Source: Serripes groenlandicus
Taxonomy: Eukaryota; Mollusca; Bivalvia; Cardiida; Cardiidae
Reading direction: 5' to 3'
NCBI GenBank assembly: GCA_031761405.1
Contig: JASEVX010000033.1
Coordinates: 428,522 to 492,521, forward strand
DNA length: 64,000 nt
A model generated the notes under the pieces. That model had not been told where the DNA came from and ran no database searches. It saw only the letters and a program-made list of their open reading frames with translations. Within the stretch, counting starts at the first letter, position 1; every line of letters begins with the position of its first letter. Made by a program: the position numbers and the translations under genes. Shown piece by piece: positions 50,811 through 61,844 of this stretch.

Positions 50811-50928
50811 TCAGTCATATCAAGGTGGCCAGATCACATATATATTCATATGTTTCCTGGTTTTCTCACACCAGTATATACTCCACATAACATACTTTCC
50901 AAGCAACTGGCTGCTTTTCCACATAGAC
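50811..50928 (-). mobile_element. SINE family A, fragment
   Basis: CATATGTTTCCTGGTTTTCT, CACACCAGTATATACTCCAC, CTGGCTGCTTTTCCACATAG; lacks the head. Confidence 0.68.
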
Positions 50929-50946
50929 AATGTGGGAAGGGGTTGA

Positions 50947-51230
50947 TTGATTGATTGGGGTTTAACGCCGTTTTTTAACAATTTCTCGGTGGCCAGTTCA
51001 CCTACACACGTATTTCCTGGTTTTCTCACACCAGTGCTCCACAAAACAATCTTCCCAAGCAACTGGCTGCTTTTCCACATAGACTTAGCCTATTGGTTGA
51101 AGACGAATGATGCATATCGCATTGACTTAAATTGTCAAACGTCTGAAAGAAAGTTGGCCGAGCCGGGATTCGAACTCAAAACCCCTGGATTGACAGCATG
51201 CGTCGTTACCGACTGAGCTACCGGGGCTTG
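50947..51230 (-). mobile_element. SINE family A, complete
   Basis: Tail TTGATTGGGGTTTAACGCC to head ACTGAGCTACCGGGGCTTG. Flanked by a perfect 15-base duplication GTGGGAAGGGGTTGA (50932-50946 and 51231-51245), which is itself a MITE terminus. Confidence 0.92.
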
Positions 51231-51382
51231 GTGGGAAGGGGTTGAAGAATTTTCAAAAATGTATTAATAGCAAATCAGGTACACAGTTTAATTAAATAAA
51301 AGAAACCTTAACATCTCTGTATGTTTTTTTTAATTTTTGTTTCCATTTGAAACAATCCTCAATTACTTTGGATGTGATATAA

Positions 51383-51612
51383 TTATCCCTTATCCACTAA
51401 CAGACACTTTTTGACGCCTATACAGCAGGCGACGTTTGAAAACATTGTGGCAAAAGTGGAAATTTGCTCATGATAAGCAATTTCCCATTTTGCCACAATG
51501 TTTTCCACTCTATCCAATATTCATATTTTCGATCATATAAATGTTTCCTATTTCCATCTGTAAGTTTTGAAAGTGGTCTGCTGTAGAAGTGTTGTATGTT
51601 GGAAACAGTTAC
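51383..51612 (+). mobile_element. TTAA-MITE (+), diverged
   Basis: TTATCCCTTATCCACTAACA to GTATGTTGGAAACAGTTAC; hairpin present. Confidence 0.7.
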
Positions 51613-51751
51613 CATGGTACTTTGACATTTACAGCAGTTCATGAATATTGATTTACTGCTTTTAGCTGAACTAACTAGCGATTTCCTAACCAGTTCCATA
51701 ATAAACTCCAAAAGCCCCAATTGTTACTATTTTCTGACACATTTTTCTACT

Positions 51752-51981
51752 TTAACCCTTTCCCTCATATCGACGCTTTCTGACGCCTCTGCAGCAGACG
51801 GATTTTTGAAAACATAGTGACAAAAGAAGAAATTGCTCAAAACAAGCAATTTCTCCTTTTGCCACAATGTTTTCCAATTTTAGCTATAGGTTATCCATTC
51901 AATTAGAGAGATTTTCAATTTTTTGACAAAATATGTTCAAAGTCGTCTGCTGCAGAATTGTCGTTTGAGGGAAAGGGTTAA
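51752..51981 (+). mobile_element. TTAA-MITE (+), complete, CTCATA
   Basis: Ends intact except TTTGAGGG on the right; shares its right TTAA with the next copy. Confidence 0.9.
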
Positions 51982-52228
51982 CCTCTTCCTTTATGCAGCA
52001 GACACACTTTGAGGCATCTGCAGCAGACCGTGTTTGGAAACATTGAGGCAAAAGGAGAAACTGTTCAGTATCAGTATGAGCAGTTCCTCCTTTTGCTACA
52101 ATGTTTTAAACTCAATCCCTACATTGAACATCAGTTTTAAATCATAAAGATAATAAGTTTCAACACTTTCGCCCTAGTTGTTTTCAAAGTCAGCTGCTGC
52201 AGGTAATTTGTTTGTGGTAAAAGGTTAA
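51978..52228 (+). mobile_element. TTAA-MITE (+), old
   Basis: TTAACCTCTTCCTTTATGCA to TTTGTGGTAAAAGGTTAA; hairpin with paired GAAACTGTTC / GAGCAGTTCC. Confidence 0.7.
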
Positions 52229-52305
52229 AAACAAAATTCCTCAAATTAGCATCAATGTATTCATTATCAAGTGTTTCATCCTGTTAAAATAAATATATTT
52301 TAAGC

Positions 52306-52430
52306 TTGATTGATTGATTGGAGTTTTCAACAGTTTTTCAGTTATTATCTTGGTGGCAGCAGTTCACTTAAACATGTGACCCTTACTTTCTTGCACCAGT
52401 GCCTCACACAACTGGCTACCTTCCTACATA
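52306..52430 (-). mobile_element. SINE family A, 3' half
   Basis: TTGATTGATTGGAGTTTTCA, GGTGGCAGCAGTTCACTTAA, CACACAACTGGCTACC. Confidence 0.6.
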
Positions 52431-52438
52431 GTTTGTTG

Positions 52439-53554
52439 TAAACCTTCGATCCCACATACAACAAATCTGCAGCAGACAACCTTCAAATGATCGCCGCAAA
52501 AAAAAATAGAACTATCACTGAAGATGATAAATACCCCCAAAACAGCACCGTGACTCAAAATATGGCTTCCGACCGACCAATAGATAGTCCTATCAAACAG
52601 GACTCATTTTGACCTTTGACCATGACCTTTAAGGTACAAGCCACCTCATCATGGTGACCATGTGTGTCCAGTAACTTGAGAATCTTAAGATGCATGGTGT
52701 TGAGATGCGGACCGGACAAGGTAGTCCTATCAAGCAGTACTCTTTTGACCTTTGACCTTTGAGTGTGACCTTCACCTTTGAGGTACAAGCCACCTCATCA
52801 GGGTGAACATGACTTGTGTGTCCAGTAACTTGAGAATCCTAAGATGCATGGTTGAGATGCGGGCCGGACAATCAAACAGTACTCATGTTGATGTTTGACC
52901 TCTTAGTGCAACTTGACCATTGAGGTTCATGCCTGGGTCTTGTGCGTGACACGCCGCCACATCATGGTGAACGTTTGTGACAAGTTTCTTTGAAATCCTA
53001 GAATGCATGGTTGAAATGTGGGCCGGACAAGGTAAAGTCCTTTCAAATAGTACTCATTTGAACCTTTGACATGTAAGTGTGACCTTGACCTTTGAGGTAA
53101 AGGCCTGGGTCTTGTGCACGACATGCCGCCTTATCATGGTGAACGTTTGTGACACACTTCTTTGAAATCCTACAATGCATGGTTGAAATGTGGGCCGGAC
53201 AAGGAACAGTCCTTTCAAATAGTACTCATTTCAACCTTTGACATGTAAGTGTGACCTGGACATTTGAGGTACAGGCCTGGGTGTTGTGCAAGACACGCCG
53301 CCTCATCATGGTGAACGTTTGTGCCAAGTTTTTTAGAAATCCTATGATGCATGGTTGAAATCAGGCCGGACAAGGTACAGTTCTATCAAATAGTACTCAT
53401 TTTGACGTTTGACCTCTAAGTGTGACCTTGACATTTGAGGTACAGGCCTGGGTCTTGTGCGCGACACACCGCCTCATCATGGTGAACGTTCGTGCCAAGT
53501 TTCGTTCAAATCCTAAGATGCGGGCCGGACAAGGTTAGGTGGGACTGACTGACT

Positions 53555-53605
<51 letters not shown>

Positions 53606-53948
53606 GTAAAAGGGCTATAAATCTGTAAAATAACATGCAACTGTAAGACCTCTTGGTATAAAAGCTTCATGTAAAATGTTATTGAATTCCACTCAGTGGT
53701 TTGTTAGAAATAGGCCGGACAAAATATGGCTTCCGACCGACCGACAGACTGACACAGTGACTCCTATATACCCCTCCAAAACTTTGGGGGTATAAAAATC
53801 TCTTTAAATGATATACATATATAATTATTGAAAAGAGTTGAAAACATTGTGGTGTACAAATTACTCCAATTTCTCTGTTTTGCTAGAATGCTTTCAAATA
53901 TTCTGTAGCAGAGGCGTCAGAAAGGGTCTGTAAGTTGGAATGGGTTAA
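52439..53948 (-). mobile_element. TTAA-MITE (-), split by HINE family 6
   Basis: AAACCTTCGATCCCACATAC on the left; resumes AAATCTCTTTAAATGATATA at about 53797; ends GTAAGTTGGAATGGGTTAA. Confidence 0.78.
52508..53796 (+). mobile_element. HINE-like element, family 6, second core type
   Basis: Left TAGAACTATCACTGAAGATG. Core of five to six ~180-bp units (GGGCCGGACAAGGTA, CAAATAGTACTCATTTTGAC, GGCCTGGGTCTTGTGC, CCTCATCATGGTGAACG), a (GACA)n run at about 53545-53605, one unit of the 42.8-kb type, (GACC)n, then CACAGTGACTCCTATATACC and hairpin CCCTCCAAAACTTTGGGGG with terminal TATAA. Confidence 0.7.
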
Positions 53949-53989
53949 GCCCATATTGCGTCTGCTTCTACCAGAAGAAATATACTATA

Positions 53990-54081
53990 TATAGAAAATT
54001 TGATAATTTATATATAATATTTGTGGGGAAATTATCCTGCTGCAGAGGCATCAAAAGTCATCTATATCAGGAAAAGGATAA
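53990..54081 (-). mobile_element. TTAA-MITE right end (-), decayed
   Basis: CCTGCTGCAGAGGCATCAAA to TATATCAGGAAAAGGATAA. Confidence 0.5.
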
Positions 54082-54560
54082 AAGTTCAAATTTACTCTAC
54101 TAGAAGATACCAACCCTTTTTCAAATCTCTGCAGCAGAAGAAACATGATTGGAAAGTCTCAAGACTACGAAATCAAGAAATGGCCCAATTTCAATAGACA
54201 AAAAGTTCTTAAAAATACTCTTGTCTAATATTCTACGTTTTTCAATTGATAATTGTATTCAATTCTGAATCTAAAGAGTTGTATAGCATACATCAGAAAA
54301 GTCCGAAAATTAACTGCCAAACAGAAATTCAACTCTGGCAGGTCAATGGTAAAGTAGTAAAGATTAGCCAGATAAAAGCTCTTCATATCTAGGTAATCAG
54401 GGAGTTTCCTCAATTATCAAGGATTTCCAAGCAGGTTAAAAAAAATCCTCTGAACAACCACTGCTTTCACAAAACAGCCACCATGTACCTTTACATCCTT
54501 CTCTTATCATAACAAATCTGCAGAAAAACATATCTACCGAGACAAAAAGGTAGAAACTCT
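54082..54560. other. Mostly featureless
   Basis: Small MITE scraps at about 54115-54135 (CAAATCTCTGCAGCAGAAGA) and 54510-54545; no gene. Confidence 0.45.
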
Positions 54561-54561
54561 T

Positions 54562-54789
54562 TTAAACCCTATCCCTCATACCACAATTCTGCAGCAGACG
54601 ACTTTGAACATATTTTGTCAAAATATGGAAAATCTCTATAATTGAATGGATAACCTATGACTAAAAGAAGAAAAACATTGTGGCAAAAGGAGAAATTGCT
54701 CGTTTTGAGCAATTTCTTCTTTTGTCACTATGTTTTCAAAAAGCCGTCTGCTGCGAAGGCGTCGGAAAGCGTCTATATGAGGGAAAGCA
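54562..54789 (-). mobile_element. TTAA-MITE (-), CTCATA, right end truncated
   Basis: TTAAACCCTATCCCTCATAC to TATATGAGGGAAAG, where another copy begins without its own left repeat. Confidence 0.85.
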
Positions 54790-55014
54790 ATAAATCTGCA
54801 GCAGAAGACTTAAAGAGGATCCATTTAAAAATTTAAAAAAACTCAATAAATGATAGTATCCCATTATTTTAACATTTATAGATTTAAAATCATTGTGGCA
54901 AATGGAGAAATTGCTCATTATGAGCAATAATGAATTTCTCCCTTTGCCACAATGATTTCAAAGGTCATTTGCTGCAGAGGCATCAGAAAGTGTCTCAATG
55001 TGGGAAAGGGTTAA
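54790..55014 (-). mobile_element. TTAA-MITE (-), left repeat missing
   Basis: CAATAAATCTGCAGCAGAAG to CAATGTGGGAAAGGGTTAA. Hairpin around GCTCATTATGAGC with an extra AATAATGA. Confidence 0.75.
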
Positions 55015-55134
55015 ATGAAGGTGTAACCATTGGAATAAGTTGAAAACATTGTGTCAAAAGGAGATATTGTTCATGATCAGCAAATTCTCCTTTTGCCACA
55101 ATGTTTTTAAGTCGTCTAATGTGGGGAAGGGTTA
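55015..55134 (-). mobile_element. TTAA-MITE core and right end (-)
   Basis: AAGTTGAAAACATTGTGTCA to CTAATGTGGGGAAGGGTTA. Confidence 0.62.
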
Positions 55135-55238
55135 TTAGACTCTTCCCCAAAGACGGCCGTAATTTGATGCATCTGCAGCACATAAATTCTGCAAGAGTGT
55201 TCCGAGAAAACATGTGATGCCTGCCAAACGATGTGACA

Positions 55239-55590
55239 GATTGAATCGGGTTTTTCACCACATTTAAAGACAATATTTCACTTATATCACTGCGTTTCCT
55301 GGTTAGATTGCATGTACTGGTCTGCTGGTATTATCTATCCTATTCTATCAGTCGTAACACCATCCTTTTCCCATTACCACTTACACCAAATCTGCAGTCG
55401 GCGACTTTGAAAACTGTCCGTAAATATCAGTTTTGAAGAGGCGTTAGAAAGCGTCTGTATGTGGGAAAGAGTTAAACTCTGGCGCCAAGTAGGAGGCTTT
55501 TACTAACATGTTTTAAGACCTTGGTATGACCTGACTGAGGATCAAACCCTGGACTCCTGCTCCCAAGGCAGATGCTCAAACCATAATATT
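55239..55590 (-). mobile_element. SINE family C, split by TTAA-MITE
   Basis: CGGGTTTTTCACCACATTTA and CGTTTCCTGGTTAGATTGC on the left. After the MITE: CAAGTAGGAGGCTTTTAC, GACCTTGGTATGACCTGACT, head with GAGGATCAAACCCTGGACTC. Confidence 0.68.
55361..55475 (-). mobile_element. TTAA-MITE (-), hairpin deleted
   Basis: ATCCTTTTCCCATTACCACT to CTGTATGTGGGAAAGAGTTAA. Confidence 0.68.
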
Positions 55591-55697
55591 AAATGGTTCT
55601 AGTGTGACACTGACAGTTAGTAAGCTGAACAGGATAGAGAGAACTGATCTTTATAATTATACTCTCTGCCAAGACAGGTGCAAGATAAACATACTGT

Positions 55698-55868
55698 TGA
55701 AATGCAGCAGACAACACTTGATGAGTAATTTCTCCTATTGCTTCAAAGTTTTTATTAACTCTATTCAATGATTGTACTTTTATTTATTGAAGTATTTCAT
55801 TGTTAATTGTAGAAATAATCAAAGTAGTCTGCTGCATATTTGTTGCATGTCGGAAAAGCCAGGGTTTA
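55698..55868 (+). mobile_element. TTAA-MITE (+), left end lost
   Basis: AATGCAGCAGACAACACTTG to GCATGTCGGAAAAGCC. Confidence 0.58.
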
Positions 55869-55893
55869 ATATAGTTTACACTCCCGATGAATC

Positions 55894-56276
55894 TTAACCC
55901 TTTCCCACATACAACAAATCTGCAGCAGATGACTTCGAAATCATCTGGGCAAAAATATGTAAAATCTATATAAATGAAAGTTTAAATATTGAATAAGAGT
56001 TATAAATATTGTGGCAAAAGGTCGAAATTGCTTGTTTTGAGCAATTTCTTCTTTTGTCACAATGTAGACACTTTCTGACACCTCTGCAGCTGACGACTTT
56101 TTGAAAACATAGTGACAAAAGAAGAAATTGCTCAAAAGGAGCAATTTCTCCCTTTGCCACAATGTTTTCCACTTTTAGTCATAGGTTATCCATTAAATTA
56201 TAGAGATATTCTATTTTTTTACAAAATATGTTCAAATTCGTCTGCTGCAGAATTGGCGTATGAGGGAAAGGGTTAA
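55894..56276. mobile_element. Two TTAA-MITEs fused ((-) then (+))
   Basis: A (-) CACAT copy with a full hairpin runs to about 56065 and is joined at AATG|TAGACACTTTC to a (+) CTCATA copy with its own hairpin and right end. The unit has two outward right-type ends and two hairpins. Confidence 0.82.
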
Positions 56277-56307
56277 GGCACAACGAACCAATGGTATGAG
56301 AAAGCTA

Positions 56308-56390
56308 GGAAACACATGTTAGGTGAACTGGTCGCCATGATATAATTGAAATACTGTTAAAACGTCATTTAACCTAAATTGATTGATTAC
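56308..56390 (+). mobile_element. SINE family A, 3' fragment
   Basis: GGTGAACTGGTCGCCATGAT through AAATTGATTGATTACTGA. Confidence 0.62.
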
Positions 56391-56490
56391 TGATTAGGGC
56401 ACAAATATGCAAAGTCTAAGACTCTTGCTCACAATGCTGTTAGAAGAACCCCACAATCATCAAGCATTTTTTATAAGACTGCAATTTCAG

Positions 56491-56769
56491 TATTCATTGA
56501 TTGATTGTTTGGGGTTTAACGCCATTTTTAACAATTTTTCAGTCATATCACGGCGGCCAGTTCACCTACTCACATGTTTCCTGGTTAATGCTCACACCAG
56601 TACTCCACACAACATACTTTCCAAGCACCTGGCTGCTTTTACACATAGACTTAACGTTAGCCCATTTGTGAAAGACGAATGACACTTGTCACAGGGACTT
56701 TTATCAAACGTCGGAAAAATTGTTGGCCAAACTAGGGTTCGAACACGCAACCCCTTGATTAGCATTCTG
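56491..56769 (-). mobile_element. SINE family A, near complete
   Basis: Tail ATTGATTGATTGTTTGGGG, GGCGGCCAGTTCACCTACTC, decayed head ACTAGGGTTCGAACACGC. Imperfect duplication ATAAGACTG..CAATTTCAG lies at 56473-56490 and 56770-56789. Confidence 0.8.
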
Positions 56770-56914
56770 ATAAGACTGTACAATTTCAGGATACAGTAGT
56801 ACCGAGTGCTGTAGCAGTCCTTTCAGTAGATCCATGTAATTAATCTTCAGTTTATTATATTTGTTAAGTACACTAGTTCAATTGTTTACAAAAGTACCAT
56901 GACAACTTTACCAC

Positions 56915-57080
56915 TTAATCCTTTCCCACATGCAGATGCATCTTGACAAATCTATTACAGAGTGAGACAACCATTGAAAATAATATGGCAAAAGGAGCAA
57001 TTGCTTAAAAATTACCAAGTTCTCTAAATATAGCCACAATGTTTTCAAAACTATTCAATAATGATACAGTTATGGTAATT
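56915..57080 (+). mobile_element. TTAA-MITE (+), right end lost
   Basis: TTAATCCTTTCCCACATGCA through AGCCACAATGTTTTCAAAAC. Confidence 0.6.
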
Positions 57081-57085
57081 AAGTA

Positions 57086-57319
57086 AATAACCCTTTCCCG
57101 CATATAGACACTTTCTGACGCCTCTGCAACAGACAACTTTTGAAGACATTGTGACAAAAGAAGAAAATGCTCATAACGAGCATTTTCTTCTTTTGCCACA
57201 ATGTTTTAAACTTTTTTCAGAAAATATACCCTCATTTATAAGGATTTACCACATGTTTGCTTATATGATTTCAAAGAGGTATGTCTGCTGCAGGTTTGCT
57301 GTTTGTGGGAAAAGGTTAA
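57086..57319 (+). mobile_element. TTAA-MITE (+), complete
   Basis: AATAACCCTTTCCCGCATA to TTTGTGGGAAAAGGTTAA. Paired hairpin change GAAAATGCTC / GAGCATTTTC. Confidence 0.82.
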
Positions 57320-57950
57320 AAAGCAAATTAAAATAAAAACACATATCATACCTTTTCTGCATCCATGTTTTTGCATCAAATATAGTTAAATTCACTAATA
57401 AAATCCAAGGAGAAAACTTTCAAAAATGTAAAACCTTCATGTCTTTATTCCTAGTTAAACACTAAACCATGTCTGACTGTCACACCGTAAAGTGACAAAT
57501 TTCTTTCCTTTTATGTTTTAATAACAATATTTTTACAGTGAAATTTGATCTTTGGCCAAGTAAAACAGTACACCTACAATATTTTGGACAGTTACATTTT
57601 GTCTCTAAAACACAGTAATAGGAAAATTGCACCTGTGTTGCTTTTCTTTGTACAAGTTTTTCTATTTAAATTTTTTATACAAGTTTTTAAAAAAAAATCC
57701 TTTTCAGAAATAGATACATTCTATGAAAAATTCATTATGTTAAATTGGATTTTTTTTTGGTATATGAAATATCAAATTATGAACAATTTCTACTTTTCAT
57801 ACAATATTTTAGTTTTAGTTTTCCGCAGTGGAAGTATGTTTCTTTGAGACATGAACTAAATAATCTATGACAAACTGAGATCAACATGGAAAAGTTATAT
57901 TATACAAATGTCCAATACAGAATTTGTATCATGTTAAAAATATGAAAAGA
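57320..57950. other. No feature recognised
   Basis: Very AT-rich; the 100-codon frame at 57545-57847 is Phe/Ile/Lys-rich, as expected from composition alone. Confidence 0.5.
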
Positions 57951-58179
57951 GTTCACCTTTTCCCACATACAACAAACCTAAAGCAGACACTTTTGACAAG
58001 ATCTAGGCAAAAAAAGTGGAAAATCTCCATAAATGAAAGTTAAATGATTGAATCAAGTTGAAGACAATGTGGTAAAAGGCTGAATTGCTTATAATTTGAA
58101 ATTTCTCCTTAAACTATAATGTTTTAAAAGCCGTCTGCTGCAGATGCTTCATAATGCGTCTGCAAGTGGAAAAAGGCTT
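57951..58179 (-). mobile_element. TTAA-MITE (-), CACAT, diverged
   Basis: TTCACCTTTTCCCACATACA to GCAAGTGGAAAAAGGCTTG. Confidence 0.68.
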
Positions 58180-58570
58180 GTTTATGTTCTTTACCGTTGA
58201 CAATTATCATACTTCATAATTATATGTGCCCTAATTACTTTTAATGTGTTACAGTTTACAGTATTCAAAAATGCCAATTATCAAAACTGTAATGATTTCA
58301 AGTTGTCACAAGCATGTATTAATAAAAGGCGGAAATTCTTTGACTATTTATATAAATCATAGTGTAAATCTAGCGGAAAGTCAGTGACAAGGGGCTGAAT
58401 ACTTTGTTTAAACAAGCATGACTAACATTCTTTTGAACAGAGACAGTTTATGGGCGATCCCACAATATGAACATGTTTACTCTGCTTAACAGTTTACATA
58501 ATTTAATATTTAGTGTCACGTCTGCTTTAAAAACATCGCTGCAACATCAGGCAAAATAAATAAGATTTTG
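58180..58570. other. No feature recognised
   Basis: AT-rich, no assignable element. Confidence 0.5.
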
Positions 58571-58800
58571 TTATCCCTTTCCCTCATATAGACGCTTTCT
58601 GACGCCTCTGCAGCAGACGGCTTTTTGAAAACATAGTGACAAAAGAAGAAATTGCACAAAACGTGCAATTTCTCCTTTTGCCACAATGTTTTCCACTTTA
58701 TGTCATAGGTTATCCATTCAATTATAGAGATTTTCCATCTTTTGAGAAAACATGTTCAAAGTCGTCTGCTGCAGAATTGCCGTATGAGGGAAAGGGTTAA
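58571..58800 (+). mobile_element. TTAA-MITE (+), complete, CTCATA
   Basis: Left flank TTAT, right flank TTAA; paired GCACAAAACGTGC. Confidence 0.9.
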
Positions 58801-58887
58801 ACAGTAGAAAAATAATGAAGTATAAGACAGGAAATTCCTGGTTTTGAAAAAAACCTCTTTATTCGCAATGTTGTCTGTTGCAAATTT

Positions 58888-59105
58888 ATTGGGGGTTTAA
58901 CACCATTTCAACAATTTTGTAATCATATCACGGCGGCCAGTTCACCTAGTCATGTGTTTCCTGGCTTTCTCACGCCAGTTAAATCAACACAACAATCTTT
59001 CCAAGCTACTGGCTGCTTTTCCACATAGACTGTTAGCCCTTTGATATAAGACGAATGACGTTTGTCACAATGTCTTTTTTCAAACAATTGCTGCCAAGGC
59101 ATCGC
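58888..59105 (-). mobile_element. SINE family A, head lost
   Basis: GGGGGTTTAACACCATTTC, GGCGGCCAGTTCACCTAGTC, TACTGGCTGCTTTTCCACAT; the tRNA-like part is not recognisable. Confidence 0.65.
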
Positions 59106-59382
59106 ACGGTCAATTGACATAGAAATGTAAAATATTATCTAGCCTTTCAATCACATCATGGTGAAAGTTTATTGTACAGGAGGTACTTATGCGGGAAATA
59201 TCCATTTAAGGCTTGAAAAATAACAAACGGATAAAAGAAAGAATATTTCTTCTATAAACACAAAATACTAAAATCTCTTTGGAATTTAAATTCCCCCTAA
59301 ATTAGCATTCTTCACTGAATTATTCAGCCCAAATAATCATTGAAATATACCATTATTGACCATGTTATTATAGATTTGAACC

Positions 59383-59623
59383 TTAACCCTTTCCCACATA
59401 CAACAAATTTGGCAGCAGCCGACTTTGAAAATATCCATGAAACAATATGGAAAATGTTCACAAATGCAAGTATAATTAACAAATTTGAGTTGAAAACATT
59501 GTGGAAAAAGAAGAAATTGCTTGTTTTAATCAATTTCTCCTTTTGTCACAACTTTTTCAAAAGTTGAGTGCCACAGTGAATGCTTCAGAATTGAGAAAGC
59601 ATCTATAAGTGGTAAAGTGTTAA
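59383..59623 (-). mobile_element. TTAA-MITE (-), CACAT
   Basis: TTAACCCTTTCCCACATAC to ATAAGTGGTAAAGTGTTAA; shares its right TTAA with the reference copy. Confidence 0.78.
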
Positions 59624-59849
59624 CCCTTTCCCTCATATAAACGCTTTCGGACGCCTCTGCAGCAGACGGCTTTTTGAAAACATAGTGACAAAAGGAGAAA
59701 TTACACAAAACGTGCAATTTCTCCTTTTGCCACAATGTTTACCACTTTTTGTCATAGGTTATCCATTTAATTATGGAGATTTTCTATTTTTTCACAAAAT
59801 ACGTTCAAAGTCGTCTGCTGCAGATTTGCTGTATGAGGGAAAGGGTTAA
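59620..59849 (+). mobile_element. TTAA-MITE, reference copy, CTCATA subfamily
   Basis: Family definition (230 bp). TTAA flanks both ends. The terminal repeat CCCTTTCCCTCATA (59624-59637) is matched inverted at 59832-59845. The left subterminal part has two GACGC-like blocks followed by CTGCAGCAGACGG (59657-59669), and the right end has the complement CGTCTGCTGCAG (59812-59823). Between them is a hairpin with arms of about 28 bases (roughly 59676-59703 and 59716-59745). An AT-rich right arm with no partner runs to about 59810. Orientation + is defined here as the end with the GACGC blocks on the left. The TTAA target and the CCC-initial repeat match piggyBac-type elements; no transposase is encoded, so the copies must be moved in trans. 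It shares its left TTAA with the preceding copy. Confidence 0.9.
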
Positions 59850-59957
59850 CCCTTGTCCAAATATAAATCTATGCCTTTTGATTGATTCAGCTGTACCAAA
59901 TATTACCTTGTGGAAAAAGAAAGAAAAGCAAGTGATGAACAAGTCCTCCTTCTGTTT

Positions 59958-61059
59958 TTAACCTTTCCCTCCTCATACGACAATTCTGCAGCAGACGACT
60001 TTGAACATATTTCGTCAAAACATGGAAAATCTCCATAATTGAATGGATAACCTATGACTAAAAGGGGAAAACATTGTGGAACAAGAGTACCGCAAACGGT
60101 ACATAATACGCCCGTCAGGAACTTCTTTGTAAGTTTCCTCTTTGTTTTGATATATTGTTTGTTTGTAAAAAGTTAATAAAGTCGTTCAGGAATAAGTTGT
60201 TAAAGAATAATGGGAAACTATGAAAAATGCATAACTCATGCAGAAATTGACAAATATTCTAAGTCCAAAAAGGGGCATAACTCATTCAAGAATTGACGAA
60301 ATCCCAGGAAATATGAACTTGATCTGTGACACTTGATTACAAAGCCATATACATAATTTCAGCTCAATACATCAAAGCATGTAGAAAAAAAGTGCGGAAA
60401 ACAAATATTCTAAGTCCAAAAAGGGGCATAACTCATTAAAAAATTGACGAAATCCCAGGAAATATGAACTTGATCTGTGACATATCACTACAAAGCCTAA
60501 AACACAATTTCAGGTCAATAGCTCAAAGTATGTAAGAAAAAAGTGCGGAAAACCAATATTCTAAGTCCAAAAAGGGGCATAACTCATTCAAAAATTGACG
60601 AAATCCGAGGAAATGTGAACTTGATCTGTAACTCATGATTACAAAGCCATATACATAATTTCAGCTCAATAGATCAAAGCATGTAGAAAAAAAGTGCGGA
60701 AAACAAATATTCTAAAAAATAGTTTAAGTCCAAAAAGGGGCATAACTCATTCAAAAATTGACGAAATCCCTGGAAATATGAACTTGATCTGTGACACATC
60801 ACTACAAAGCCTTATACAAAATTTCAGCTCAATAGCTCAAAGTATGTAAGAAAAAAGTGCGGAAAACCCGAACGGACGGACGGATGGACAGACGGACGGA
60901 CGGACATGACGATACCATAATACGGACCGTTTTTAAAAAACGGTCGTATAAAAAGGAGAAATTGCACGTTTTGTGCAATTTCTTCCTTTGTCACTATGTT
61001 TTCAAAAAGCTGTCTGCTGCTGAGGCGTCGGAAAGCGTCTATATGAGGGAAAGGGTTAA
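59958..61059 (-). mobile_element. TTAA-MITE (-), split by HINE family 4
   Basis: TTAACCTTTCCCTCCTCATA, with a three-base CTC duplication. Interrupted at CATTGTGG, resumes AGGAGAAATTGCACG, ends TATGAGGGAAAGGGTTAA. Confidence 0.87.
60081..60952 (+). mobile_element. HINE-like element, family 4 (tandem-core)
   Basis: Left ACAAGAGTACCGCAAACGGT (hairpin TACCG/CGGTA), ATAATACGCCCGT. Core of four ~150-bp units (AAAAAGGGGCATAACTCATT, CAGGAAATATGAACTTGATC). Right (GGAC)n, hairpin CCGTTTTTAAAAAACGG, then TCGTATAAAA. AATACG and CGTAT are the subterminal partners. Confidence 0.72.
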
Positions 61060-61137
61060 AGAGTCACATCATTGCATGAAACACATGTCACCAGAGAACT
61101 AGATAAGGAAGAATAAACAGGTTTTGCTTCCACTAAC

Positions 61138-61336
61138 TTAACCCTTTCCCTCATATGACAATTTTGCAGCAGACGACTTGGAACATATTTTGTCAAAACA
61201 TAGAAAATCTCTATAATTGAATAGATAACCTATGACTAAAAGTGGAAAACATTGTGGCAAAAGGAGAAATTGCTCTTTTGTCACTATGTTTTTAAAAAGC
61301 TGTCTGCTGCAGTGTCTATATGAGGGAAAGGGTTAA
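61138..61336 (-). mobile_element. TTAA-MITE (-), right hairpin arm deleted
   Basis: TTAACCCTTTCCCTCATATG to TATATGAGGGAAAGGGTTAA; GAAATTGCTC passes straight into TTTTGTCAC. Confidence 0.87.
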
Positions 61337-61588
61337 GCCCTCATTAAAACCTATGTTATGGTTACTCAAAAGAAACGTCTCAGTCTCAATTTCTACCTTT
61401 TCCCACAACATGGTATAAAAAGAAATCGGTATCAACAAGATGGTTTATTAACCATTGCTCACATGGAAAAGCACTTCCAATTTTCAATATTGATTGAATA
61501 TAATACTTTTAAGATTTTTTCTAATTCAGACAAAAAACTCTGATACCTATAAAAGACGTCATGAAAAAGTTACTGTAAAAGAAACACA

Positions 61589-61802
61589 TTAACCCTTTCT
61601 CGCATAGAGCAATTTGAAAACATTTGGTTGAAAATATGGAGACACTCTTTTAATGAAAGAACAATTATTGAATATAGTTGAAAACAATGTGACAAAAGGA
61701 GAAATTGCTCATCATGAGCAATTTATTCTTTTGTCAAAAGTTTTCAAAAGTTCTCTGCTGTAGAGGCGTCTGAGCAAGCTTCATTATGTGGGAAATGGTT
61801 AA
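61589..61802 (-). mobile_element. TTAA-MITE (-), diverged
   Basis: TTAACCCTTTCTCGCATAG to TTATGTGGGAAATGGTTAA; CTGCAGCAGACG block deleted on the left. Confidence 0.75.
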
Positions 61803-61844
61803 CATGAAACAGGTGTCTGTATCAAGACAATTTACAAGAGTTTG

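Noticed and set aside
57545..57847. 100-codon hydrophobic plus frame as a membrane protein
   Set aside because: The Phe/Ile/Lys/Tyr content is what very AT-rich DNA gives by chance, and there is no supporting context.
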